A stretch of 64,000 nucleotides of DNA, from assembly GCA_016209015.1 (NCBI GenBank), contig JACQWY010000045.1, positions 55,598 through 119,597 on the forward strand, written 5' to 3'. The position numbers and the translations under genes were made by a program. This document shows positions 54,433 through 63,454 of this stretch, piece after piece. The stretch comes from Gammaproteobacteria bacterium (GTDB lineage: Bacteria > Pseudomonadota > Gammaproteobacteria > Ga0077536). The notes under the pieces were generated by a model. The model had not been told where the DNA came from. It ran no database searches and saw only the letters and a list, made by a program, of their open reading frames with translations. The first letter of the stretch is position 1. Every line of letters begins with the position of its first letter.

Positions 54433-55581
54433 TCAATGTCTCGAATAGAGATAGCCGGCAATCGTCACGGCGATGACGACGATGACGGCGACCACCGAGA
54501 AGAACGTCGTCGTCCACAGCGGGAAACCCTTGTCGGGCGGCTCGGAGATCTGGTGCTGCGGCGCCGACGGCACGCTGCGGGCTTCCTGCAGCCTGGACGT
54601 GAGCGCCTCGATCGTCAGTTGCATCTGGTTGATCTTGTCCTCGAGCTTGGACACGTCTTCGCGCGGCGCGGCAGCGGCGACGGCCTGCGTCGTCGCCATC
54701 ACGTCCTCGCCGATCGGACGGCTCCAGCTCTCGGGCCGGATCTGCGGATCGGAGAGATCGTTCTGGTCGCCCTGCTCGGCTTCGACCTCCGAACGCACGG
54801 CCTCCACCATCGGCACGGTGATCTCGTGCTTCTCGTCGAGGAAGCAGTTCAGCATCACGCGATCCATCAGCGTGTTGATCCGCCGCGGTACGCCGCCCGT
54901 CGCCACGTACACGCTGTGATAGGCGTCTTCCGCAATCGCCGGATCGCCTTTCCAGCCCACGGTCGCGAGCCGGTGCTGGATGTAGGCCTTGACCTCGGGG
55001 GGCGACAGCGGCTTCAGATGATAGGCCGCGATCACGCGTTGCCGCAGCTGCTCGAGCCCCGGCGCACGCATCACGGCGCGGAACTCGCGCTGCCCGAGCA
55101 GGAAGCTCTGCACCACGGGCTGACCGTTCAGATCGTAGTTCGACAGCATGCGCAGCTCTTCGAGCGCGCTGCGCGAGAGATTCTGCGCCTCGTCGATGAC
55201 GAGCAGCGTACGCTTGCCCTCGGCGACGCAGGACTTGAAATAGGTCTCGAGCTGCTTGAGGAGCGCACCCTTGGACTGCCGCTCGTAGGGGATGTCGAAT
55301 TCGGCGCTGAGGAGCCGCAGGAGATCCACGTCCTTGATGTTCGTGGACACGATTTTCGCGGCCGTGATGTTCTCGTTCTCGATCTCCTTGAACAGATTGT
55401 TCACGAGCATGGTCTTGCCGGTTCCGACATCGCCGGTCACGACGATGAAGCCCTGCCCCTGCTGCAGACCGTAGCGCATGTAGGCCATCGCCCGCTTGTG
55501 CCCCTGGCTGCGGTAGAAGAACTTCGGATCCGGAATCAACTGGAAAGGGCGCGCCGACAGGCCGTAATACTGTTCGTACAT
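54433..55581 (-). CDS. AAA ATPase, XrtA system-associated
   Basis: A 382-residue membrane-bound ATPase. The N-terminal MYEQYYGLSARPFQLIPDP, Walker A GDVGTGKT (50-57) and Walker B LLVIDEAQ (126-133) are typical of the ExeA-like XrtA-associated ATPase. A coiled-coil-like region (SKLEDKINQMQLTIEALTS) precedes one C-terminal transmembrane helix near residue 365. It probably powers or regulates EPS assembly or export at the inner membrane. It starts 10 bases after the outer-membrane protein gene. Confidence 0.93.
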   Translation of the reverse strand: MYEQYYGLSARPFQLIPDPKFFYRSQGHKRAMAYMRYGLQQGQGFIVVTGDVGTGKTMLVNNLFKEIENENITAAKIVSTNIKDVDLLRLLSAEFDIPYERQSKGALLKQLETYFKSCVAEGKRTLLVIDEAQNLSRSALEELRMLSNYDLNGQPVVQSFLLGQREFRAVMRAPGLEQLRQRVIAAYHLKPLSPPEVKAYIQHRLATVGWKGDPAIAEDAYHSVYVATGGVPRRINTLMDRVMLNCFLDEKHEITVPMVEAVRSEVEAEQGDQNDLSDPQIRPESWSRPIGEDVMATTQAVAAAAPREDVSKLEDKINQMQLTIEALTSRLQEARSVPSAPQHQISEPPDKGFPLWTTTFFSVVAVIVVIAVTIAGYLYSRH

Positions 55582-55591
55582 GGGTGTGCGC

Positions 55592-57064
55592 CTAGTAGTA
55601 GAAGTTCAGGCGCGCAGTCACCGCGTTTTCGGTGTACTGCTGAGCATTGCTCGCGCCGTCGGCGGTCATGTAATCGTAGCTCAGGGTCGCGATCGTGTGC
55701 GGCCCGAGCTTGTAGTTGTAATAGGGCGAGAGCTGGACGAGTTCGTCGAACAGATTGTTCTGGCTGAACTTCGAGTGGCGCCAGGTCGCGTTCAGGCCGA
55801 GCGTGCTTCGCAGCGACATCGCACGGCTGAAGTTCCCCGTCACCGCCTCGATTTTTTCGCTACGCTTCGCGCGCTGGTATTCGCGGTCCGCGGAGAACAG
55901 GCGCACCTGCAGCGACGAGCGGTGGAAGGAGTAATCGATGCCGGTCTCGGTCTCGCGGGTGATGAACGTGTCCTCGGTCACCGTCGGCGAGTTCACCGGG
56001 TTGCGGAAGCTCGAGCTCAGCAGCGGGTCGTAGAAGACATTGCCGTTCTGATCGAGTTGCGGCACGAACAGCAGACCGTTCTGCAATTCGTTGACCGTCC
56101 GCACTTCTTCCTTGTATCCGAAATTCGTGCGCAGGTGACGGTACTTGTGACGGATCTTCGCGTTGAACGTCGGCCCGAAATAGCGGTGACCGGCGCTGAA
56201 CGACACGAAAGTGCGCTTCGACGGCGTCCATTCGCCGCCCATCGTCCAACTCGCGCCTTTCGTCTTGCCCGGACCCGAGCCCGAGAACGTGTTCTCTTCC
56301 ATGCCGCCGGTGCCGGTGAGCTTGAACGTGCGCGTGAGCTTGTAGCCCGCATCACCGATGATCGAATCGAGCTTGCTCGAACGCCCGGACTGGTAACTCG
56401 TCTCCCGGCGCTCGATGGTCACGCCGAGCGGAGTCTTGGCGAGTTGTCTGCCGGTCTGCACGCGCAGCTTGTAGCCGGTGTCGTCACCCGTGCCGAGATT
56501 GGCGTTCGACAAGCCGTCGATGATCGAATTGACGGGCTGCTTGCCGTTGTAGTCCGTATGCCCGAGGTTGTAGTTGAAATCGACGTTCAGCCAGCCCGCA
56601 AAGCTGTGCTTCAATCGGGGCGTGAGGGTATAGCCCACGACGTCGCGCTGGGTCGAGAGGCGGGAGCGGCTGTTCGCGATGAAGTTTCCGGACGGGTCGA
56701 CCGCCTCCTGGAACATGCGGCCGGTGGCATCCAGGAACACCCACTTGTCGATCACCGTGATGTTGGTGTTGCCCTGCATCTGGTGATTCTCGCGGTCGAG
56801 CTTGCTGTTCGAGGCGAACATCAGATTCTCGAAGTTGTAATCGATGTTCGTCTTCACCCTTGCGCTCTTGCCGCGCAAGGTCAAACCGGGAGTGAGCGCC
56901 GTCATGAAACCCGCTGAATCGGGATTGTGGGCGAGCGTGGGATTGTCCGAATAGGTCTCCGCGACGGTGAAGCGCGGGGATATCCGCCAGTCACCGGCAG
57001 AGGCGGTGCCCGCGCCGAGCAACAGCACGGCACAGCAGCTGAGTCGTGAACAACGCGACGTCAT
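55592..57064 (-). CDS. Outer-membrane beta-barrel protein, PEP-CTERM system-associated
   Basis: A 490-residue protein with a signal peptide (cleavage after ASA, about residue 23), the motif WRISPRFTVAETYSDNPTL and many alternating beta-strands to a terminal aromatic residue pair (LNFYY). It matches the large barrel that accompanies XrtA and probably serves as the outer-membrane EPS secretion channel. The start is placed at the ATG at 57064, which begins the signal peptide; the ATG at 57130 would overlap the tyrosine kinase gene by 44 bases. Confidence 0.9.
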   Translation of the reverse strand: MTSRCSRLSCCAVLLLGAGTASAGDWRISPRFTVAETYSDNPTLAHNPDSAGFMTALTPGLTLRGKSARVKTNIDYNFENLMFASNSKLDRENHQMQGNTNITVIDKWVFLDATGRMFQEAVDPSGNFIANSRSRLSTQRDVVGYTLTPRLKHSFAGWLNVDFNYNLGHTDYNGKQPVNSIIDGLSNANLGTGDDTGYKLRVQTGRQLAKTPLGVTIERRETSYQSGRSSKLDSIIGDAGYKLTRTFKLTGTGGMEENTFSGSGPGKTKGASWTMGGEWTPSKRTFVSFSAGHRYFGPTFNAKIRHKYRHLRTNFGYKEEVRTVNELQNGLLFVPQLDQNGNVFYDPLLSSSFRNPVNSPTVTEDTFITRETETGIDYSFHRSSLQVRLFSADREYQRAKRSEKIEAVTGNFSRAMSLRSTLGLNATWRHSKFSQNNLFDELVQLSPYYNYKLGPHTIATLSYDYMTADGASNAQQYTENAVTARLNFYY

Positions 57065-57086
57065 CCCTATGGTCTTCCGCCGCCGC

Positions 57087-58103
57087 TCACTTTTCGCTGT
57101 TCGGGCGATAGTAATACCCGTAGTAGTCATAACCGCGAGACACGGGTTGTTTCGATTTGTTGAGAATCACACCCGTGACCTGCACCCCCTCCAGTTGCTG
57201 CAGCGATTCCTTGACGAGTTCCTGTTTCGTCTTGCCGGCCTCGACCACCAGTACGAGTTGTCCGACCTGCGGCGCGAGTGCGGCCGCCGTCGTCGTGGCG
57301 AGCACCGGCGGCGAGTCGAACAGCACCACGCGGTCCTTGTAGCGGTGTGCGATCTCCTTGCACAGGTCGCGCATGCGCTGGCTCGCGAGGAGCTCCGTCG
57401 TCGCCTCGTAATTGCGGCCCGAGGGCAGCAGCACGAGGTTCGCGATGGATGTACGGATCAAGAGGTCCTTGAGCTCGAGACGGTCGTCCGCGAGCAGGTC
57501 GTACAGTCCGACCCGTCCAGCCACTCCGAACGTCCGGCTCAAGTCCGATTTCACGATGTCGGTGTCGATTGCGAGCACCGTGTGGTCGACTTCCATGGCA
57601 ATGCTGAGCGCGAGGTTGGAGGACGTGAAGGTCTTGCCCTCGCCGGGCACCGAGCTCGTGATCATGATGAGATTCGCCGGCCTGTCGTGCGGCAGCATCC
57701 CCGGCACCATGTTGCCGAGCAGGCGGCGCTTGATCTGCTGATATTCCTCGGACTGGCGCGAGGTCGGCGCGTCGGGCACGAGCAGCCCGGCGGCGGCGAG
57801 ACGTTCGAGATCGATGTACAGACAGTTCTCGCCGATCGGCTCCGGGAGCTGCGCGCGGTAGGGCGCGGCGGCCGGTGCGCGCGGCACGGGCTTCGGCGCG
57901 GCAGGCGCCTCGGCGACGGCCGCGCCCGGCGCGGGCCCGCTCGGCGTCGACACGGGCGCACTCGGGGCCGGCGGCGGCGCGGCAGCGGCCGGCTCGACCG
58001 GTGCCGGCGGCGGCTCGGATGCGGCGACTTCCGGTGCGTTCTTCTCGAGCTCACCGGGACCCGCTCCATTCATCCGGTTCATGGCGCGTTCGATAATGCT
58101 CAT
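57087..58103 (-). CDS. Tyrosine autokinase, XrtA/PEP-CTERM system-associated
   Basis: A 338-residue bacterial tyrosine kinase of the Wzc C-terminal/CpsD type. The first 90 residues are Ala/Pro-rich and probably disordered. Walker A SSVPGEGKT lies at about 150-158, Walker A' AIDTDIVKSDL at about 185-195, and the tail GYDYYGYYYRPNSEK has the autophosphorylated tyrosine cluster. It would act with the chain-length protein encoded just upstream (one base between stop and start) to control polymer length. Confidence 0.94.
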   Translation of the reverse strand: MSIIERAMNRMNGAGPGELEKNAPEVAASEPPPAPVEPAAAAPPPAPSAPVSTPSGPAPGAAVAEAPAAPKPVPRAPAAAPYRAQLPEPIGENCLYIDLERLAAAGLLVPDAPTSRQSEEYQQIKRRLLGNMVPGMLPHDRPANLIMITSSVPGEGKTFTSSNLALSIAMEVDHTVLAIDTDIVKSDLSRTFGVAGRVGLYDLLADDRLELKDLLIRTSIANLVLLPSGRNYEATTELLASQRMRDLCKEIAHRYKDRVVLFDSPPVLATTTAAALAPQVGQLVLVVEAGKTKQELVKESLQQLEGVQVTGVILNKSKQPVSRGYDYYGYYYRPNSEK

Positions 58104-58104
58104 A

Positions 58105-59706
58105 TCAGCTTATTCCAATCAGTTTCGTCAGATGCGAATGCAGATCGAACTGCAACGCCTCGAGCGACATGAGCCCGCCGAATACCGCGAACAGACCCAG
58201 GAGGACGAGGCCGAACACGGCGAGCTCCATTCGCCGCTCGGTCCGCTGCCGGCGGCTCGACACCATCGACACCGCACCGAGCACGGGCAGGCGCGTGAAT
58301 TCCTTCAGCTCGTCGGTGGCATGGAAACGCGGATTGATCTGCGCGAGCAGGAATGCGATGCCGCCACCGACACCGAGCGCCGCGAAGAACACGAGGCTCA
58401 GGAAGCGGAGGCGGTTCGGCCCGATGGGCGTGATCGGAATGCGCGGCGGATCGATGACCTTGACCTTGATGTCGTCCGCTTTCTGATCCACTTCCTGCGA
58501 CAGGCGCGCCGATTCGCGACGCTTCAGGAGCTCCGTGTACTGCTCCTTGTTCAACGCGTAGTCGCGATCGAGGCGCTTGAGCTCGGCTTCGATTTCGGGA
58601 ACGGTGTCGACGAGCTTGTTGAACTGCACGACGCGATTGCGGTATTCGTCGACCCGCGTGGTGAGCGCTGCGACGTCGGCCTCGGATTGCGCGAGCGTCA
58701 TCTTCAGTTCGGTGTACACCGGGCTCTCGTTGACGTTCGACGGGCTGATCGCGGCGGGCGAGGCGGCCTGGGCCTTCGCGGCGGCAGCGAGCTCCTCTTT
58801 CCGCTTTTCTTCGAGCTGGGCGATGGTCTGCTTGATGGCCGCGATGTCGGGATGCTTTTCCGTGTACTGCAGCGCGAGCTGATCGAGCTGGGCTTTCAGG
58901 CTTTCGATTCGAGCGTCGTACTGCGAGGAAAGACCGCCGGCGACGGGTGCGCTGTCGATCATGCCGAGAACCGGCTCCTCGCCCGAGATCTGACGCTTCA
59001 GTTCGTCGCGGCGCCTCATGACCTCGCGCTGCGCGAGCTCGGCCTCGGCGAGCTCCTTGCGTGCCATTTCGAGCCGGGTGAAGTAGTTCTCGCCCTCGCC
59101 CGGCATCATGCCGACGTTCTTCTGCTTGAACTGCTTGAGCCGCTCTTCCGCCTCGATGAGCCGCTTCTCGTATTCCGCGATCTGGTCGTCGAGGAATTTC
59201 TGAGTGTTCGCCGTGTCCTTCCGGCTCGAGCCTAGCGCGGTCTCGAGGAACGTGTTCAAGAGCTCGTCGACGATGCGCTTGGCCTTGCGCGCGTCCGGCG
59301 AGACGTAGGAGATGGCGTAGATGTTGTCCTTGTCGGTGCCCTCGAGCACGATGCCCTTGCCGAGCTCGGTGACGATGTCGTCGAATTCCTTGTCGCTCTT
59401 GCTCTTGAGATCGAGATCGGTCTTGCGCGCCACCTGTTCGAGATTCGGGCGCGTGAGCAGCGTCTGCTTCATCAACATCGCCGAGCTCGCGAGGTTCGTG
59501 TCGGTCACCGCGAGCCCTTGCAGCAACGGCCTCAGCATCGAGCGGGTGTCGATGAAGATGCGCGCCTTCACTTCGAACTGGTTCGGCAGGAGCAGCACCG
59601 CCCCCCAGCCGACGGCGCACGCCACCCCGGCCACGATCAGCGCGGTCCAGCGATATGGCCAGACCATGCGCACCTGGCGACGCAACAACTGGATCTGGTC
59701 GTTCAT
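58105..59706 (-). CDS. Polysaccharide chain-length determinant, XrtA system-associated
   Basis: A 533-residue Wzz-type polysaccharide co-polymerase. One membrane helix near residue 25 (TALIVAGVACAVGWGAVLLL), a long periplasmic coiled-coil region with repeated RRDELKRQ-, DARIESLKAQLDQLALQY-like heptads, and C-terminal helices near residues 430 and 505. It sets EPS chain length with the tyrosine kinase downstream. The start is the ATG at 59706, 39 bases after epsE. Confidence 0.94.
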   Translation of the reverse strand: MNDQIQLLRRQVRMVWPYRWTALIVAGVACAVGWGAVLLLPNQFEVKARIFIDTRSMLRPLLQGLAVTDTNLASSAMLMKQTLLTRPNLEQVARKTDLDLKSKSDKEFDDIVTELGKGIVLEGTDKDNIYAISYVSPDARKAKRIVDELLNTFLETALGSSRKDTANTQKFLDDQIAEYEKRLIEAEERLKQFKQKNVGMMPGEGENYFTRLEMARKELAEAELAQREVMRRRDELKRQISGEEPVLGMIDSAPVAGGLSSQYDARIESLKAQLDQLALQYTEKHPDIAAIKQTIAQLEEKRKEELAAAAKAQAASPAAISPSNVNESPVYTELKMTLAQSEADVAALTTRVDEYRNRVVQFNKLVDTVPEIEAELKRLDRDYALNKEQYTELLKRRESARLSQEVDQKADDIKVKVIDPPRIPITPIGPNRLRFLSLVFFAALGVGGGIAFLLAQINPRFHATDELKEFTRLPVLGAVSMVSSRRQRTERRMELAVFGLVLLGLFAVFGGLMSLEALQFDLHSHLTKLIGIS

Positions 59707-59745
59707 GGCGTCTCGTGCGCCGGGGCTCGGGGTGAGGACTTCACG

Positions 59746-60408
59746 TCAGAACCAGGACTCCGGGATGATGAGGATGTCGCCGGGCTGCATCTCCACGTTC
59801 GCGCGGATGTCGCCGTCGCGCACGAGGTCTTCGAGCTTCACCCGGTATTGCTGCTTTTCCTGCCCGTTCATGCGCACGATCGTCGCGCGATTGCCGGCAG
59901 CGTACTCGGTGAGGCCACCGACCATGATCATGACGTCCAGCGCGGTCATGCCTTTGCGATACGGCAGGGCGGTCGGTTTCGAGGCCTGGCCGACGACGCG
60001 CACCTGCTCGGTGTACTCGCCGACGAAGCCGCCGACGGTCACGGTCACGAGCGGGTCGCGGATGTATTCGGCGAGCACTTTCTCGATGTCTCTCGCGAGC
60101 TCCGAGGTCGTCTTGCTGCTCGCCTGCAGGTCGTCGACGAGCGGGGTCGAGAACTTGCCGTCCGGACGCACCGGCACGGTGGTGGTCAGCTCGGGATTGC
60201 GCCAGACGAAGATGTTCAGGGTGTCGCCCGGGCCGATGCGGTACGTGAAGTCGGCTTTGTCGCGTTGCGCCGGCGCGGGCGGCGCGCCGTGGAAAACATT
60301 GTGGTAGAGGTCCTCGACGTGACTGCAACCCGTCACCAGGAAGAGCGTGCCGCACGCCACGAGTCCCCGCATGAGAGCACCCGCCTTCGAGCCCGTGTGA
60401 AGTTTCAT
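59746..60408 (-). CDS. epsE: Polysaccharide export outer-membrane lipoprotein EpsE (Wza-like)
   Basis: A 220-residue lipoprotein: lipobox LVTGCS with Cys28, a polysaccharide biosynthesis/export domain (YRIGPGDTLNIFVWRNPELTTTV, DPLVTVTVGGFVGEY) and a SLBB-type segment (VRVVGQASKPTALPYRKGMTALDVM) ending QPGDILIIPESWF. It would form the outer-membrane exit for the EPS. The start is the ATG at 60408, where the signal peptide begins; a longer frame to 60603 crosses the AT-rich promoter region and is rejected. Confidence 0.93.
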   Translation of the reverse strand: MKLHTGSKAGALMRGLVACGTLFLVTGCSHVEDLYHNVFHGAPPAPAQRDKADFTYRIGPGDTLNIFVWRNPELTTTVPVRPDGKFSTPLVDDLQASSKTTSELARDIEKVLAEYIRDPLVTVTVGGFVGEYTEQVRVVGQASKPTALPYRKGMTALDVMIMVGGLTEYAAGNRATIVRMNGQEKQQYRVKLEDLVRDGDIRANVEMQPGDILIIPESWF

Positions 60409-60685
60409 ACCTGCTGTTTCCCTAAGTCTGAGTATCGCGGCGACCGGGAGCCGCGGCACGTCATGCGCCGAGGTGCGGTTCCGGATTTGAGCCGATTTGC
60501 TAAATATAGATTCTAACTTCAAGTATCGAAAGTAATTTTTCAGCCGAATTCTATTCGCCACCGGCGCTCGTTGTCTACCTGTTGCGCGGCCCGTCGCGAC
60601 CACGCCGACGCGCCCCGCCCGGTCGGGGTCCGAGTGTTTAGCGGCCTTCTGGCGGGATTCTTGCTCAACGCCCGGAGTACCCGAT
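60409..60685. other. Control region between prsT and epsE
   Basis: A 277-base gap with a distinct AT-rich stretch at 60495-60545 in an otherwise GC-rich window, which is where a promoter for the epsE operon would be expected. No gene is seen, and no clear terminator follows prsT. Confidence 0.5.
60503..60531 (-). promoter_or_regulatory. Possible sigma-70 promoter of the epsE operon
   Basis: Leftward TTTCGA, 17 bases, TATATT (five of six -10 matches) lies in the AT-rich part of the prsT-epsE gap. Transcription would begin about 90 bases upstream of epsE. The -35 is weak. Confidence 0.35.
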
Positions 60686-63454
60686 TCAGAGTCCGTTACC
60701 GAGGCTCGCGAGCAGTTGCTCGGCGGCCTGGCGGGCGGCGAATTTCTCGGTCCGAAGTGCGCTCCTCAGCTCTTTCGCGGCGTCCGCGTTCTGGCCGCTC
60801 TTGGCGAGCGCCACGGCGTAGTGATAACGCACGTCCGGGTCGTCTTTCGCCGCGTCGGCAGCCGTTCGCAGGAGCTTCAGGGCCTTTTCGAACTGACCGC
60901 TCTGGACCAGGATCCAGCCATACGTATCCGTGACCTGTGGATTCTGGGGCACGAGATCGTAAGCTTTCTGAGCGAGATCGAGCGCATCCTGGTCACCGCG
61001 CGCCTGTTTCAAGGACGCGAGATTGTTCAGCACTTCCGGCGCCTCGGGGTGCTTCTTGAGGAGATCCTGGTAGATCAGGATCGCCTCGTCGGCCCGTCCT
61101 TCGATCTGGTAGTCGTGGGCGAGCGCAATGCGCAATACGGCGTCGTCCGGCGCCTTGGATGACGCCGTCTTCAGCAGCATCAAGGCCTTGTCGCGATCAC
61201 CGGAGGCGAGCAACGCATCGTGAAGCTTCAGCACGGTGCCGGTCGAGCGTTCGCGGTCCAGTGCGGCCTGATAGTCGACGAGCGCACCGGGCAGATCGCC
61301 CTCGCTCGACGCCAGATCGCCGTGCAGGAGCCGGACCCGCACCGTACTGCCCTCGAGCTTCTCGAGGCGCGCGACACGCTCGCCGGCTTCCTTCCTGTTG
61401 CCCTGGGCGATGTCGATGGTAACGAGGGCCGCGAGCGCATCGGCGTTGTCGGGTGAGGCTTCGAGGCTCGTTGCGAGATCCGCCCGGGCCCGATCGAGTT
61501 GGCCCTGTCGCATCGCCACGAGGCCGGAGAGATACGTCGTGCCCGGTGACTTCGGAGCCAGTTCGGCGGCGCGCGCCGCGACCTTCGCAGCATCCTCGAC
61601 CCGGTTCAGATAGAGCAGCGAATGGCCCTCGCTCCACAGGGCCAGCGGGTTGTTCGGCGCAATGGCGGCGGCCTCCTCCGCGACTTTCAGCGCTCGCGGA
61701 TAGTCGCGCGCTTCGAGGTACAGCGAGGCGAGACGGATACGGGCCTCGAGCGTCGTCCCACTCGCGGCGCGCGCCTGCTCGAAGAGCCTGACCGCCTCCG
61801 GCCGCTTGCCGCTTTCGAGTGCCCGCCGCCCCGCGAGCGTCAGCCCGATGGGGTTGTCGGGATTCGCCTTCAGGAGCGCCTGCAGCGAACTTTCCGCGGT
61901 GTCGGCCTTCGTCCGCAGGTCGAGCAGCGCCAGGTTCTCCAGCCCGGCCACGAAATCCGGCTTCTTCGCGATCGACTTCGCGAAGCTCTCGCGCGCTTCC
62001 TTGTCCTGCTTCTTGCCGAGATAAGCGAGGCCCAGCGCGTTGTAGAGCGTCGCTTCTTCGCCGTGCGCCGCGATGGCGGCGTTCGCCGCGGCGATGGCTT
62101 TGTCCCAGTCCCCGCGATCGAGGTGCATGGAGATGAGCGCCGCCACGGGGGAGATCGCCTTGGAGTCTTTCTCGAGCTGCGACTCGAGCAGCGCGACGGC
62201 CGCGTCCTTCTCGCCGGCCTGGATCTTCGCCAGCGCGAGGCTCGTCTTGACGTCGGCGTTGTCGGGAGCGAGCGCCGAGGCTTTCGCGAGATAGTCCACA
62301 CCGCGACGCGCCTGGCCGATGCCGAGCTGCGCCGTACCGGCGAGCGCGGCGAGCTGGGCGTCCTTCTCGAGGTCCTTGCCGATGGGTTCGAGGACGTCGA
62401 GCGCGGCCTGCGGTTTACGTTGCTTCAGCTCGATGTAGGCCAGGAGCTTGCGGGCCGGCAGATAGTTCGGGTAGCTGCGGATGACGTTACCCAGCGATTC
62501 CTCGGCCTGATGGTAGTTGCCGGTGCGGAACATCAGGAGGCCGAGGTAGAACTGGCTGAGCGGATGCTGCGGGCTCACGCTCAGGACTTCGCGGAAACGG
62601 CTGATCGCATCCTCCGTCCGGTTCGCCTGATAGGCCGCGATGCCCTGATAGAACGTGATTACGGCGTTACGCGGGAACTGGCGCTTGAGCCCGGCGAGGA
62701 TCTTTTCCGCCTCCGGCACTTTCTTCAATCCGAGCAGCGCCTTGACCTTGCCGATCGCCGCCGGGACGTCGTACGGATTGAGCGCGGTGGCCTTCTCGAA
62801 CGCCGCGAGCGCGGCTTCGGGCTGGTCCTTCGCGAGCGCGACGTCGCCGGCGACGAGCTGCGCCGCGCCGGCTTTCGGGTCTGCTGCGACAGCCCGCTGG
62901 GCAAAGTCGCCGGCCTTGTCGAGATCGCCGCGAATGAACGCGATGCGGGCGACGCCGATCAGCGCATCCACATTGTCCGGCGTCTTCTCGAGCACCGCCT
63001 CGAAGCGGGGCTCGGCATGCCCGGCATCGCCGATCGCGGCCTCGGCCATGGCCCGCAAGGTCGCATATGTGGGGTCGTCGGGCGCGGCCTCGTTCGCCTT
63101 GCTGGCCCGTTCGAGCGCCTCCTTGGCACTCCGCTTTGCCAGCAGCCCGCGGATGATGAGCGGCTCGGCCTTCGCCTTGTCGAAGCCGAGGTCGACGGCC
63201 TTCTCGAGCTCGACCGCCCCCGCGTTACCATCGCCGAGTTGGACGTAGATCTGCCCGAGCCTCCCGCGTGCCGCCGCGGAATTCGGCGACTGCTGGACCG
63301 CGGTCTTCAATTCCAGCACTGCACCGCGCACGTCCCCGGAAGCGAGCAGTGTGTCGGCTTTCGCGAGGTGCCCTTCGAGCGAATCGGCGCGCTTCGAGCA
63401 GCCGCTCGCGGCGGACACGGCCAGGACCAGGAATACGACCTTGTATATATGCAT
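60686..63454 (-). CDS. prsT: TPR-repeat lipoprotein, PEP-CTERM system-associated
   Basis: A 922-residue lipoprotein: lipobox ASGCS with Cys19, then about 20 tetratricopeptide repeats filling the chain (for example LGQIYVQLGDGNAGAVELEKAV, YLGLLMFRTGNYHQAEESLGNVI, LGLAYLGKKQDKEARESFAKSI). Length and repeat content match PrsT, the giant periplasmic TPR scaffold of XrtA systems, thought to connect EPS secretion with sorted proteins. The start is the ATG at 63454, with GAGG upstream; the longer frame to 63628 adds a non-signal head. It leads the EPS genes on this strand. Confidence 0.93.
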   Translation of the reverse strand: MHIYKVVFLVLAVSAASGCSKRADSLEGHLAKADTLLASGDVRGAVLELKTAVQQSPNSAAARGRLGQIYVQLGDGNAGAVELEKAVDLGFDKAKAEPLIIRGLLAKRSAKEALERASKANEAAPDDPTYATLRAMAEAAIGDAGHAEPRFEAVLEKTPDNVDALIGVARIAFIRGDLDKAGDFAQRAVAADPKAGAAQLVAGDVALAKDQPEAALAAFEKATALNPYDVPAAIGKVKALLGLKKVPEAEKILAGLKRQFPRNAVITFYQGIAAYQANRTEDAISRFREVLSVSPQHPLSQFYLGLLMFRTGNYHQAEESLGNVIRSYPNYLPARKLLAYIELKQRKPQAALDVLEPIGKDLEKDAQLAALAGTAQLGIGQARRGVDYLAKASALAPDNADVKTSLALAKIQAGEKDAAVALLESQLEKDSKAISPVAALISMHLDRGDWDKAIAAANAAIAAHGEEATLYNALGLAYLGKKQDKEARESFAKSIAKKPDFVAGLENLALLDLRTKADTAESSLQALLKANPDNPIGLTLAGRRALESGKRPEAVRLFEQARAASGTTLEARIRLASLYLEARDYPRALKVAEEAAAIAPNNPLALWSEGHSLLYLNRVEDAAKVAARAAELAPKSPGTTYLSGLVAMRQGQLDRARADLATSLEASPDNADALAALVTIDIAQGNRKEAGERVARLEKLEGSTVRVRLLHGDLASSEGDLPGALVDYQAALDRERSTGTVLKLHDALLASGDRDKALMLLKTASSKAPDDAVLRIALAHDYQIEGRADEAILIYQDLLKKHPEAPEVLNNLASLKQARGDQDALDLAQKAYDLVPQNPQVTDTYGWILVQSGQFEKALKLLRTAADAAKDDPDVRYHYAVALAKSGQNADAAKELRSALRTEKFAARQAAEQLLASLGNGL